Assembly: GCA_017695055.1 (NCBI GenBank)
Contig: JADILY010000152.1
Coordinates: forward strand, 1-25,572
Origin: Merdivivens faecigallinarum
Lineage (GTDB): Bacteria; Bacteroidota; Bacteroidia; Bacteroidales; UBA932
DNA: 25,572 nucleotides
Direction of reading: 5' to 3'
The notes beneath the pieces are model-generated. The model did no database searches and was not told where the DNA came from. It saw only the letters and a list, made by a program, of their open reading frames with translations. Within the stretch, counting starts at the first letter, position 1, and each line of letters begins with the position of its first letter. The translations under genes and the position numbers were made by a program. Of this stretch, positions 6,043-13,585 are shown in pieces.

Positions 6043-6839
6043 TGGAGTGGTTTGAAGCTTTGGTTTTGGGTTTGGTGCAGGGTCTGACCGAGTTCCTTCC
6101 GGTCAGCAGCAGCGGGCACCTTGCCATAGGGAAGGCGCTTTTCGGAATAGAGAGCACCGATTTGCTTTTCGAGGTCATGGTCCACACTGCTACCGTATGC
6201 AGTACCATTGTGGTTTTCAGGAAGGAAATAGCCGACCTGATATGCGGGCTGTTCAAGTTCAAATACAATGAGCAGACTAAATATCTTGCGAAGATAGGCG
6301 TGTCCCTGATTCCGGTAATGATAGTGGGGTTTTTCTTCAAGGATGAAGTGGAAGCGGTTTTCGGCTCCGGGCTCGTAATAGTGGGGGCCATGCTCCTGCT
6401 TACGGCGCTGCTCCTTTTCCTTTCGGACTATATTACGAAAAAAGGTCTGTCGAAATCCCATGAACTGAATTACAAGGATGCGATCATAATGGGTATAGCC
6501 CAGGCTTTCGCCGTGATGCCGGGACTTTCCCGTTCCGGCTCGACGATAGCGGCCGGGCTTCTTTCGGGGGCGAAACGTTCACAGGTGGCCGGATTTTCTT
6601 TCCTCATGGTGATAATCCCGATTTTAGGTGAGGCTTTCCTTTCGCTCGTTTCCGGCGAGGTCGGCGAGTCTTCGGCAGGTACATTGTCTCTGCTGGTAGG
6701 CTTCATTGCGGCATTCGTTTCAGGGCTGTTTGCCTGCAAATTCATGATATCGATAGTGAAAAAGGCCAAGCTGACCTGGTTTTCGGCCTATTGTATACTG
6801 GCCGCGGCGTTTTGTTTCATATTTGAGTTTGCGGCCTGA
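6042..6839 (+). CDS. uppP: Undecaprenyl-diphosphatase
   Basis: This enzyme hydrolyses undecaprenyl pyrophosphate to the monophosphate, recycling the lipid carrier for peptidoglycan and surface glycans; it is an inner-membrane protein also known as BacA. The 265 residues match the family's usual length and show both signature regions: QGLTEFLPVSSSGHLAIG near the N-terminus and MPGLSRSGSTIAAGLLSG in the middle (about residues 158-175), with about seven to eight membrane helices. It starts within the preceding stop codon (TGATG). lpxH follows after 5 nt, placing carrier recycling and lipid A synthesis in one transcript. Confidence 0.96.
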   Translation: MEWFEALVLGLVQGLTEFLPVSSSGHLAIGKALFGIESTDLLFEVMVHTATVCSTIVVFRKEIADLICGLFKFKYNEQTKYLAKIGVSLIPVMIVGFFFKDEVEAVFGSGLVIVGAMLLLTALLLFLSDYITKKGLSKSHELNYKDAIIMGIAQAFAVMPGLSRSGSTIAAGLLSGAKRSQVAGFSFLMVIIPILGEAFLSLVSGEVGESSAGTLSLLVGFIAAFVSGLFACKFMISIVKKAKLTWFSAYCILAAAFCFIFEFAA

Positions 6840-6844
6840 CTGTC

Positions 6845-7591
6845 ATGGGAAAGACATTTTTTGTCGCCGACGTGCATCTCGGGTTGAATGCCGGGAATCC
6901 CAAGGAACGGGAGAGGGATTTTACGGCTTTCCTGAAATCCCTGCCTTCCGATACGGAGGCCCTGTACCTCATGGGCGATATCTGGGATTTCTGGTATGAA
7001 TACAGGGATGTTGTCCCGAGGGGGTATGTCCGTGTCCTCGGGGCGTTGGCGGACCTGGTAGACAGAGGGGTGAGGGTCTGTTTTTTCCAGGGCAACCATG
7101 ATGTGTGGACGTACAGCTATTTCCGTGATGAGATAGGTATGGTTCCCCTCGACCAGCCGTTCATAGTGGACATTGCGGGCAAGAGGTTCTGCCTCGGGCA
7201 TGGGGACGGATTAGGCCCCGGGGACAAGGGGTATAAGCGCCTCAGGATGCTTTTCCATAATACGATTGCCCAGAGGCTGTTTTCGATGCTGCATCCCTGG
7301 GTGGCCTACCGTATCGGCAACAATTGGTCTAAACACAACAGACTTGCACGCGGGGTGCGTTATGAATTCCGCGGCACGGACGAGCCTTTATACCGGTTCG
7401 CTGACAGTTTCGGCCCGGCAAATGGCGGGATAGACTATTATGTTTTCGGGCATTACCATTGCGAGGTCAGGATGCCCGTGGAAAGCGGCGGGGAATTGTT
7501 CGTCCTCGGGGACTGGCTGCACGGGCGCAATTATTTGTTGTATGAAAAGGATTCCGGGATGAAGTCCGGATATTTCCAGAACAACGAATAG
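6845..7591 (+). CDS. lpxH: UDP-2,3-diacylglucosamine diphosphatase (LpxH type)
   Basis: This is a calcineurin-like metallophosphoesterase cleaving UDP-2,3-diacylglucosamine to lipid X and UMP in lipid A synthesis, at the inner face of the membrane. The dinuclear metal motifs are all visible: D9-x-H11, GD45-x-x-D48, GN84-H85-D86, GH119GD and GH203-x-H205. Length (248) fits LpxH rather than general phosphodiesterases, as do the LGPGDKGYKRLR stretch and the WSKHNRLARG region. It is the last gene of the ftsX-DUF3098-uppP-lpxH unit. Its final 61 bp overlap the 3' end of the convergent DUF4294 gene. Specificity for the lipid A intermediate is inferred from family resemblance. Confidence 0.9.
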   Translation: MGKTFFVADVHLGLNAGNPKERERDFTAFLKSLPSDTEALYLMGDIWDFWYEYRDVVPRGYVRVLGALADLVDRGVRVCFFQGNHDVWTYSYFRDEIGMVPLDQPFIVDIAGKRFCLGHGDGLGPGDKGYKRLRMLFHNTIAQRLFSMLHPWVAYRIGNNWSKHNRLARGVRYEFRGTDEPLYRFADSFGPANGGIDYYVFGHYHCEVRMPVESGGELFVLGDWLHGRNYLLYEKDSGMKSGYFQNNE

Positions 7592-8211
7592 TAGAGGGCT
7601 TCATATTCACCGGCCTCCCATATTCCGACAAGTTCTTCCAGCCTTGCGTCCTCGCCGTCCTTGTCGTATGGTTTCTTCAGGTCGGAGCCGAAAAGTTTTG
7701 CCACAGCCTGCCAGAACCCAGCGGTTATGCCTCCCTTGTAGTCCTTTATTATATTATAAGAGGTAATTCCGACTTCCCGGTCGATCAGTTTCATGAGCAT
7801 TTTCCCCTGGGTGACGGTCATGCTCCTGAGCGGTTTTTCGAATCTCGCGAAAAGTTCTTTTTCGACACCTCTGATGAATTTTTCCCTCTGTGTCCGTGTA
7901 AAATTTTCCGAGAAGATGGTGCTGTCCGTTTCCATCAGGATTTCTTTGGCCATCAGTGCGTATGGATAGGTCTTCCCGAAATTCTGCACGTCACGGTAAT
8001 ATTTTCTCCAGTACGAGCCTTTCTGTTTCGGGATACGGGCATAAATCTTTGCCGTTTTCAGGGTGGAGATGTATACGGTGTCTCCGTCCGGCTCCACTAT
8101 GTATTGCATGAAGTCGTCTTTGTCCGTGTTCTGTGCGGCAAGTTCCCCGCAATTGCATGCGAAGAAGAGCAATGCGAGGAAAGCTGCCGTTATGGTTGAA
8201 AAATTTTTCAT
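7531..8211 (-). CDS. DUF4294 family exported protein
   Basis: The 226-residue protein has an N-terminal hydrophobic signal (FSTITAAFLALLFFACNC...LAAQ). A Cys in this segment leaves open whether it is a lipoprotein or is cleaved after LAAQ. The mature part has the DUF4294 pattern: GDTVYISTLKTAKIYA, then YWRKYYRDVQNFGKTYPYALMAKEIL and KLIDREVGITSYNIIKDYKGGITAGFWQAVAKLFGSDLK. The family is Bacteroidota-specific and its function is unknown. The coding 3' end overlaps lpxH on the other strand by 61 bp, and no terminator separates the two. A -7 box lies at 8238-8245. Confidence 0.85.
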   Translation of the reverse strand: MKNFSTITAAFLALLFFACNCGELAAQNTDKDDFMQYIVEPDGDTVYISTLKTAKIYARIPKQKGSYWRKYYRDVQNFGKTYPYALMAKEILMETDSTIFSENFTRTQREKFIRGVEKELFARFEKPLRSMTVTQGKMLMKLIDREVGITSYNIIKDYKGGITAGFWQAVAKLFGSDLKKPYDKDGEDARLEELVGIWEAGEYEALYYSLFWKYPDFIPESFSYNK

Positions 8212-8237
8212 TTCCTCATGTCCTGGGGTCGCCGGTA

Positions 8238-8245
8238 CAAAAATA
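8238..8245 (-). promoter_or_regulatory. -7 box upstream of the DUF4294 gene
   Basis: Minus-strand TATTTTTG fits TAnnTTTG and lies 27 bp before the DUF4294 ATG. No -33 TTTG is seen at the right distance. Confidence 0.4.
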
Positions 8246-8385
8246 TAAAATGTTTCGTCTGCCGGAGCCGTTTTTATGCCAAAACCGTACCGTGAACATT
8301 TTTTCCGTATTTGTAATGCGCTGAAAATTCATCTCTTAATATTGAAATTTTTTGTGCCAAAAGTTGTAAAATTTTTATAGAAAAA

Positions 8386-8415
8386 TTTGTATTTCAAAAA
8401 AAAGTCGTAACTTTG
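8386..8415 (+). promoter_or_regulatory. Promoter of the ribosomal operon, directly before rplP
   Basis: TTTG (8386-8389), an 18-bp spacer, then TAACTTTG (8408-8415): a full match to the Bacteroidota promoter in both boxes. The A/T-rich flanks suit a strong promoter. It predicts a leader of about 65 nt before rplP. The 170 bp further upstream (8216-8385) contain no gene. Confidence 0.8.
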
Positions 8416-8486
8416 CAACCCTTGAATTATGCATCGAAGTGCTTAATTTATTGATTATTAGAAAGTTAATTAAAGGTAATAAAGAG

Positions 8487-8906
8487 ATGTTACAACCAAA
8501 GAAAACTAAGTTCAGGAGGCAACAGAAAGGCCGCATGAAAGGAAATGCCCAGAGGGGGCACCAGCTCGCTTTCGGTTCTTTCGGCATCAAGACTCTTGAG
8601 AGCTGCTGGCTTACCGGTCAGCAGATAGAAGCCGCACGTCAGGCCGTAGTGCGTTACATGAAGCGTGAAGGTAAGATTTGGATCAGGATTTTCCCTGACA
8701 AGCCTTACACCAAGAAGCCTGCCGAAGTGCGTATGGGTAAAGGTAAAGGTAACCCTGAGGGCTTTGTGGCTCCTGTTACCCCGGGCCGTATGCTTATCGA
8801 GGCCGAGGGAGTTCCATTGGCTATTGCCAAGGAGGCGCTTCGTCTCGGTGCCCAGAAATTGCCGGTACAGACCAAGTTTGTCGTGCGCAGGGATTATGTT
8901 GAATAA
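8487..8906 (+). CDS. rplP: 50S ribosomal protein L16
   Basis: L16 helps organise the aminoacyl-tRNA site of the 50S subunit. The 139 residues contain the family core LQPKKTKFRRQQKGRMKG, FGSFGIKTLESCWLTGQQIEAARQ, and the KPAEVRMGKGKGNPEGFVA loop reaching toward the A site. The ATG at 8487 gives the conserved MLQPK start; an in-frame start at 8439 would add 16 residues not typical of the family. It is the first gene of the operon here. In most bacteria rplP follows rpsC, but upstream of this copy there is only a promoter and a convergently placed unrelated gene. rpmC follows after 17 nt. Confidence 0.98.
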   Translation: MLQPKKTKFRRQQKGRMKGNAQRGHQLAFGSFGIKTLESCWLTGQQIEAARQAVVRYMKREGKIWIRIFPDKPYTKKPAEVRMGKGKGNPEGFVAPVTPGRMLIEAEGVPLAIAKEALRLGAQKLPVQTKFVVRRDYVE

Positions 8907-8923
8907 TATTAATGGAGTGAAAG

Positions 8924-9118
8924 ATGAAACCAGCAGAAATTCGTGATATGTCTGTAGCAGACCTGCGTGACAGAATCGAGTCGGCAAAGTCCGAGCTCAA
9001 CATGATGAAGATCAACCATGCCATATCCCCGTTGGAGGACAACTCAAAGATTAAGAAATTAAGGAAAGATATCGCGCGCATGTTGACGATTCTTACCGAA
9101 AAAGAGAAACAGAACTAA
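8924..9118 (+). CDS. rpmC: 50S ribosomal protein L29
   Basis: This is a small two-helix protein near the peptide exit tunnel. It has 64 residues, normal for L29, with the helical pattern MKPAEIRDMSVADLRDRIES and KIKKLRKDIARMLTILTEKEKQN. It sits between rplP (17 nt) and rpsQ (14 nt) in the standard order. Confidence 0.96.
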   Translation: MKPAEIRDMSVADLRDRIESAKSELNMMKINHAISPLEDNSKIKKLRKDIARMLTILTEKEKQN

Positions 9119-9132
9119 AAAAGATATCTGAA

Positions 9133-9387
9133 ATGGAAAGGAATCTTCGTAAAGAAAGAGTAGGCATAGTTGTCAGCAATAAGATGGACAAGTCCATCGT
9201 GGTGGCTGTCAATAGGAAAGTGAAGCATCCTATTTACGGTAAATTCGTAAATAAGACCACAAAGTTCGTAGCACATGACGAGAAGAACGAGTGCAGTGAG
9301 GGCGATACCGTCCGTATCATGGAGACCCGTCCTTTGAGTAAGACCAAGTGCTGGAGGTTAGTAGAAATCGTAGAAAAAGTCAAGTAA
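9133..9387 (+). CDS. rpsQ: 30S ribosomal protein S17
   Basis: S17 is a primary 16S rRNA-binding OB-fold protein. The 84 residues start RNLRKERVGIVVSNKMDKSI and contain KHPIYGKFVNKTTKFVAHDEKNECSEGDTVRIMETRPLSKTK, the family signature. It is separated from rplN by only 2 nt, which indicates coupled translation. Confidence 0.97.
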   Translation: MERNLRKERVGIVVSNKMDKSIVVAVNRKVKHPIYGKFVNKTTKFVAHDEKNECSEGDTVRIMETRPLSKTKCWRLVEIVEKVK

Positions 9388-9389
9388 CA

Positions 9390-9755
9390 ATGATACAGCA
9401 GGAAACACGTTTACAGGTGGCAGACAACAGCGGAGCCAAGGAAGTTCTTTGCATCCGCGTTCTGGGCGGTACGCGCCGTCGTTATGCAACCGTAGGCGAC
9501 ATGATAGTAGTCGCCATTAAGAGTGCGTTGCCTGGTGGCGATGCCAAGAAAGGCAGCGTTTCAAAGGCCGTAGTAGTCCGCACCAAGAAAGAAATCCGCA
9601 GGGCAGACGGTTCGTATATCCGTTTCGATGACAATGCCTGCGTTTTACTCAATAACCAGGGTGAAATCCGTGGCACCCGTATTTTCGGGCCGGTAGCCAG
9701 GGAATTGAGGGATAATTACATGAAAATCGTCTCATTGGCACCTGAAGTACTTTAA
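9390..9755 (+). CDS. rplN: 50S ribosomal protein L14
   Basis: L14 lies at the subunit interface and contributes to an intersubunit bridge. The 121-residue product begins MIQQETRLQVADNSGAKEV, the usual L14 start, and contains GDMIVVAIKSALPGGDAKKG and the C-terminal GTRIFGPVARELRDNYMKIVSLAPEVL. The ATG at 9390, two bases after the rpsQ stop, is preferred over an upstream in-frame start inside rpsQ. Confidence 0.97.
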   Translation: MIQQETRLQVADNSGAKEVLCIRVLGGTRRRYATVGDMIVVAIKSALPGGDAKKGSVSKAVVVRTKKEIRRADGSYIRFDDNACVLLNNQGEIRGTRIFGPVARELRDNYMKIVSLAPEVL

Positions 9756-9767
9756 AATATATTAATT

Positions 9768-10085
9768 ATGAGCAAGTTACACATTAAAAAAGGCGATATG
9801 GTCTATGTAAATTCCGGAAATGACAGAGGCAAGACCGGAAAGGTGCTTGAGGTGTTCCCTAAGAAGGAGCGTGCTATCGTCGAGGGTGTGAATATCATCA
9901 GCAAGCACACCAAACCGTCTCCTAAGAACCCTCAGGGCGGAATTATCAAGAAAGAAGCAAGCATCCACATTTCCAATCTCAACCCGCTGGATCCTGTCAA
10001 GGGAGTTCCTACAAGAATCGGGCGTCGTCTGGAGAACGGCAAGCTTGTACGTTATGCTAAAAAATCTGGGGAGGAAATCAAATAA
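9768..10085 (+). CDS. rplX: 50S ribosomal protein L24
   Basis: L24 is an early assembly-initiator protein of the 50S subunit with a KOW domain. The 105 residues show the KOW stretch KKGDMVYVNSGNDRGKTGKV, followed by VEGVNIISKHTKPSPKNPQGGI. The stop overlaps the rplE start by one base (TAATG). Confidence 0.97.
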   Translation: MSKLHIKKGDMVYVNSGNDRGKTGKVLEVFPKKERAIVEGVNIISKHTKPSPKNPQGGIIKKEASIHISNLNPLDPVKGVPTRIGRRLENGKLVRYAKKSGEEIK

Positions 10086-10684
10086 TGGCAAAGAAGACTA
10101 CCGCAGTTGCAGATCAGGCCTTGCCTGCTAAGGGATATGTCCCTACTCTGCTGAAAAAATATAAAGAGGAAATAGTTCCGGTTCTGATGAAGGAGTTCTC
10201 GTATACTACTGTCATGCAGTGCCCGAAACTGGTCAAGATAAGCATCAACCAGGGTATAGGAAGCGCTACTGCCGACAAGAAGCTTATCGAAGTGGCTCAG
10301 CAGGAACTTACCCAGATTACCGGTCAGAAAGCCGTCCAGACTTTGTCAAGGAAGGATATTTCCAACTTCAAACTCCGTAAGGGGATGCCTATCGGTGTCA
10401 AGGTGACACTCCGTTCGGCGAAGATGTACGAATTCCTTGAGAGGCTCATCGCTGTTTCCCTCCCTCGTATCCGTGATTTCAACGGTGTGGACGAGAAATT
10501 TGACGGAAGAGGAAACTATACCCTCGGAATCAAAGAGCAGATCATATTCCCTGAAATCGATATCGACAAGATAACCAAGGTAATGGGAATGGAAATCACA
10601 TTCGTGACAACGGCCGGTACCGATGAAGAAGCACGTGCGCTCCTTCGTGAATTCGGTGTGCCTTTCAAGAAACATAACAATTAA
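10085..10684 (+). CDS. rplE: 50S ribosomal protein L5
   Basis: L5 binds 5S rRNA and contacts the P-site tRNA. The 199 residues are about 20 longer than classical L5 because of an extra N-terminal stretch (MAKKTTAVADQALPAKGYVP). The core begins TLLKKYKEEIVPVLMKEF and carries PKLVKISINQGIG, RKGMPIGVKVTLRS and the RIRDFNGVDEKFDGRGNYTLGIKEQIIFPEID signature. The extension is supported by the one-base overlap with rplX at the chosen ATG. Confidence 0.97.
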   Translation: MAKKTTAVADQALPAKGYVPTLLKKYKEEIVPVLMKEFSYTTVMQCPKLVKISINQGIGSATADKKLIEVAQQELTQITGQKAVQTLSRKDISNFKLRKGMPIGVKVTLRSAKMYEFLERLIAVSLPRIRDFNGVDEKFDGRGNYTLGIKEQIIFPEIDIDKITKVMGMEITFVTTAGTDEEARALLREFGVPFKKHNN

Positions 10685-10694
10685 AGATTAGGAT

Positions 10695-10964
10695 ATGGCA
10701 AAAGAATCAATGAAAGCCCGCGAAGTGAAACGCGCAAAGCTGGTGGCCAAATATGCCGCTAAGAGAAAGGCTCTCAAAGAAGCCGGAGACTGGGCCGCTT
10801 TGGATAAACTTCCTAAGAATTCGTCCCCTTGCCGCCTTCACAACCGCTGTTCTCTTACAGGCCGTCCGAAAGGATATATGCGCCAGTTCGGCATCAGCCG
10901 TATACAGTTCCGCGAGATGGCAAGCAACGGTCTTATTCCGGGTGTAAAAAAAGCAAGTTGGTAA
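10695..10964 (+). CDS. rpsN: 30S ribosomal protein S14, zinc-free form
   Basis: S14 binds the head of the 30S subunit. The 89-residue length and the lack of two CxxC pairs mark the zinc-independent type. The conserved C-terminal half PCRLHNRCSLTGRPKGYMRQFGISRIQFREMASNGLIPGVKKASW is clear. It is followed by the only large gap in the operon (73 nt), which contains a hairpin, before rpsH. Confidence 0.97.
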   Translation: MAKESMKAREVKRAKLVAKYAAKRKALKEAGDWAALDKLPKNSSPCRLHNRCSLTGRPKGYMRQFGISRIQFREMASNGLIPGVKKASW

Positions 10965-10993
10965 ATTTTAATCATTTATTATAAACACATTGG

Positions 10994-11018
10994 ATATCGG
11001 GCGTGTGAACGTCGATAT
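10994..11018 (+). promoter_or_regulatory. GNRA-capped RNA hairpin before rpsH
   Basis: ATATCG-g-GCGT-GTGA-ACGT-CGATAT folds into a ten-pair stem with one bulged G and a GTGA (GNRA) tetraloop. It lies 20 nt upstream of the rpsH ATG in the only large intergenic gap of the operon. No T-run follows, so it is not a terminator. A regulatory or processing site is possible (inference). Confidence 0.5.
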
Positions 11019-11037
11019 TTAGAAAAACAAAAACATT

Positions 11038-11433
11038 ATGACTGATCCAATTGCAGATTATTTGACAAGGATACGCAATGCGTATATGGTAGGCCACAAG
11101 GTTGTGGAAGTGCCTTCGTCGAAGATGAAACTCGCACTTACCGAGATACTTTTCGAGCAGGGCTACATCCTGACTTACAAAGTGGTCGAGGGGACGCCTT
11201 ACAACACCATCAAGATAGCCCTCAAATATCATCCTGAGACAAAGAAACCGGCAATCAAGAAGATTGGCAGGATTTCGACTCCAGGTCTGAGGCGTTATGC
11301 TCCGGTGGACAAGATTCCAAGAATACTCAACGGTCTGGGAATTGCCATCCTTTCGACTTCGAAAGGTGTCATCACAGACAAAAAGGCCAAAGAATTGAAT
11401 GTCGGCGGCGAGCTCATTTGTTACGTTTATTAA
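11038..11433 (+). CDS. rpsH: 30S ribosomal protein S8
   Basis: S8 binds the central domain of 16S rRNA and, in Escherichia coli, represses translation of this operon by binding its mRNA. The 131 residues contain MTDPIADYLTRIRNAYMVGH, the middle KIALKY...KKPAIKKIGRISTPGLRRY and the C-terminal ILSTSKGVITDKKAKELNVGGELICYVY signature. The 73-nt leader with a stem-loop in front is unusual for this tightly packed operon. Confidence 0.98.
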   Translation: MTDPIADYLTRIRNAYMVGHKVVEVPSSKMKLALTEILFEQGYILTYKVVEGTPYNTIKIALKYHPETKKPAIKKIGRISTPGLRRYAPVDKIPRILNGLGIAILSTSKGVITDKKAKELNVGGELICYVY

Positions 11434-11453
11434 TTTTATAAAAGATAATAGAA

Positions 11454-12017
11454 ATGTCAAGAATAGGAAAATTGCCTGTACACCTTCCGGCCGGAGTTAC
11501 GGTAGAAGTAAGTCCCGACAATACGGTCAAGGTTAAAGGACCTCAGAAAACGGAAATGTCGTTGAAAGTAAATCCGGACATTACCGTGAAAGTTGAGGGT
11601 AACACTGTTACATTGTCCCGTCCTACTGATGATCCCGCACACCGTTCGCTCCATGGATTGTACCGTGCGCTGATTCACAATATGGTAGTGGGAGTTTCTG
11701 AAGGTTTTACCATCAAACAGGAATTCGTCGGTGTCGGTTACCGTGTGGAAGTAAAAGGGCAGGTGCTCGAAATGTCCCTCGGTTATTCGCATGATATACA
11801 CTTCATGCTGCCTCCGGAAGTAAAGGCTGAAGCCGAAGCCGTTAAAAAGGGAGCAAACCCTGTGCTTGTGCTTAAAAGCCATGACAAACAGCTTTTGGGC
11901 CAGGTTGCCGCAAAGATAAGGTCTCTGCGTAAACCAGAGCCATATAAGGGCAAGGGTATCAAGTTCGTCGGTGAACAGCTTCGTCGTAAGGCTGGTAAAT
12001 CGGCAAGCGCTAAATAA
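11454..12017 (+). CDS. rplF: 50S ribosomal protein L6
   Basis: L6 is a two-domain protein near the factor-binding site of the 50S subunit. The 187 residues begin MSRIGKLPVHLPAGVTVEV and include the C-terminal PEPYKGKGIKFVGEQLRRKAGKSASAK, both typical. It lies 20 nt after rpsH and 14 nt before rplR. Confidence 0.98.
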   Translation: MSRIGKLPVHLPAGVTVEVSPDNTVKVKGPQKTEMSLKVNPDITVKVEGNTVTLSRPTDDPAHRSLHGLYRALIHNMVVGVSEGFTIKQEFVGVGYRVEVKGQVLEMSLGYSHDIHFMLPPEVKAEAEAVKKGANPVLVLKSHDKQLLGQVAAKIRSLRKPEPYKGKGIKFVGEQLRRKAGKSASAK

Positions 12018-12031
12018 TAGGAGACAGAACT

Positions 12032-12394
12032 ATGGCACTTAATAAGATAGAAAGAAGGAAAAGAATACATTACCGTATACGTAAAGTCGTTAACGGTACT
12101 CCTGAAAGGCCGAGAATGGTCGTTTTCAGAAGCAACAAACAGATTTATGTCCAGGTTGTTGACGACACTAAAGGACATACGCTTGTTTCCGCATCGTCTC
12201 TTGACAAGGAACTCGTAGGGGCATGCGCCGGCAAGTGCGGTAAGGATGTGGCTGCCGTAGTCGGCAAATCCATAGCCGAGCGTGCGATTGCTAAAGGAAT
12301 CTCTACTGTGTCTTTCGACAGAGGAGGTTACCTGTATCATGGTAGGGTAAAAAGTTTGGCAGACGCTGCCCGTGAAGGCGGCCTAATTTTCTAA
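12032..12394 (+). CDS. rplR: 50S ribosomal protein L18
   Basis: L18 binds 5S rRNA together with L5. The 120 residues show RKRIHYRIRKVVNGTPERPRM, the central RSNKQIYVQVVDD and the C-terminal VSFDRGGYLYHGRVKSLADAAREGGLIF family block. The upstream GGAGAC near 12020 is a purine-rich site, although Bacteroidota rarely depend on Shine-Dalgarno pairing. rpsE follows after 7 nt. Confidence 0.98.
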   Translation: MALNKIERRKRIHYRIRKVVNGTPERPRMVVFRSNKQIYVQVVDDTKGHTLVSASSLDKELVGACAGKCGKDVAAVVGKSIAERAIAKGISTVSFDRGGYLYHGRVKSLADAAREGGLIF

Positions 12395-12401
12395 AGTGAT
12401 T

Positions 12402-12920
12402 ATGGCAAATACTAATGTTAAAAGAGTAAAGACATCTGAGCTTGAATTGAAAGACAGATTGGTCGCTATAAAGAGGGTTACCAAGGTTACGAAAGGTGGC
12501 CGTCATTTCAGTTTCGCTGCTATAGTGGTCGTAGGCGATGAAAACGGCGTAGTCGGTTACGGTCTCGGCAAGGCGAACGAGGTTACCACGGCCATTTCGA
12601 AAGGAGTCGAGGACGCAAAGAAGAATCTCGTGAAGGTCCCTGTATTGAACGGTACCATTCCTCATGAGCAGGAATTCAAATTCGGCGGAGCGAAAGTTTT
12701 CATGAAACCGGCAGCCCCTGGTACCGGAGTCAAGGCAGGAGGTGCAATGCGTGCCGTATTCGAGTCTGTCGGAATACGCAACGTGCTTGCAAAGTCGAGA
12801 GGCTCTTCCAACCCTCATAACCTTGTAAAGGCAACCGTAGCCGCACTTTCGGAAATGCGTGACGCATATACTGTAGCAGGTCTCCGTGGTATTCCTATGA
12901 GTAAAGTATTTAACGGTTAG
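12402..12920 (+). CDS. rpsE: 30S ribosomal protein S5
   Basis: S5 takes part in decoding accuracy and mRNA unwinding at the entry channel. The 172-residue product begins MANTNVKRVKTSELELKDRL, with the S5 signature VVGDENGVVGYGLGKANEVTTAI and the C-terminal GIRNVLAKSRGSSNPHNLVKAT. I chose the ATG at 12402; an in-frame GTG at 12396 would add only two residues. Confidence 0.98.
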   Translation: MANTNVKRVKTSELELKDRLVAIKRVTKVTKGGRHFSFAAIVVVGDENGVVGYGLGKANEVTTAISKGVEDAKKNLVKVPVLNGTIPHEQEFKFGGAKVFMKPAAPGTGVKAGGAMRAVFESVGIRNVLAKSRGSSNPHNLVKATVAALSEMRDAYTVAGLRGIPMSKVFNG

Positions 12921-12931
12921 GAGGATTTGAG

Positions 12932-13111
12932 ATGGCTAAAGTAAGAATTACACAGATAAAGAGCAAGAACGGTTCTACCAAGAGGCAGAAGGCTAATCTC
13001 GAAATACTCGGGATACGCAGGATGCACCAGAGCGTGGAAGTCGAACTTACCCCTGCAAGTTCCGGAAGAATCGAGAAAATACGTCATTTGGTCAAAATCG
13101 AGGAAATCTAA
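12932..13111 (+). CDS. rpmD: 50S ribosomal protein L30
   Basis: The 59-residue protein is encoded by a short frame between rpsE and rplO: MAKVRITQIKSKNGSTKRQK, then ILGIRRMHQSVEVELTPASSGRIEKIRHLVKIEEI. The start lies 11 nt after rpsE, with an AGGAGG-like stretch before it (12919-12925). The length and order are those expected for bacterial L30, which is missing in some lineages. Confidence 0.95.
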   Translation: MAKVRITQIKSKNGSTKRQKANLEILGIRRMHQSVEVELTPASSGRIEKIRHLVKIEEI

Positions 13112-13128
13112 ACAAGGAGGACAGATAA

Positions 13129-13575
13129 ATGAAATTACATAATTTGAAACCAGCTCCTGGTTCCAAAGGAAGAGAAAAGAGGATCGGCCGTGGCGAAGGT
13201 TCCGGACATGGCGGTACGTCGACACGTGGTCACAAAGGAGCTCAGGCCCGTTCCGGTTATTCACGCAAGATTGGCTTCGAAGGAGGCCAGATGCCTATTC
13301 AGCGTCGTCTTCCTAAGGTTGGATTTAACAATTTTACAAGAGTTGAATATTTCGGGGTCAATGTTCGCACACTCCAGAACCTGGCCGAGAAAAACAATCT
13401 TTCGGTCATTGATATCGATGTGCTCAGGAATTTCGGTGTCGTTAAGAACAACGAGCTTGTCAAGATACTCGGCGACGGCGAACTGACTGCCAAAATCGAT
13501 GTAACGGCCAATGCTTTCTCCAAGTCTGCCATAGAGAAGATTGAGAAAGCCGGAGGTAAAGTAACTACAATCTAA
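13129..13575 (+). CDS. rplO: 50S ribosomal protein L15
   Basis: L15 is a late-assembly protein with a long basic extension. The 148 residues carry MKLHNLKPAPGSKGREKRIG, GEGSGHGGTSTRGHKGAQARSG and GFEGGQMPIQRRLPKVGF. A strong purine-rich AAGGAGG (13114-13120) lies 8 nt before the ATG. secY follows after 10 nt. Confidence 0.98.
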   Translation: MKLHNLKPAPGSKGREKRIGRGEGSGHGGTSTRGHKGAQARSGYSRKIGFEGGQMPIQRRLPKVGFNNFTRVEYFGVNVRTLQNLAEKNNLSVIDIDVLRNFGVVKNNELVKILGDGELTAKIDVTANAFSKSAIEKIEKAGGKVTTI

Positions 13576-13585
13576 TCCTGGTGCA

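Noticed and set aside
5745..6461. 238-residue leftward ORF opposite DUF3098 and uppP
   Set aside because: It is a shadow frame; both genes on the plus strand have clear family motifs.
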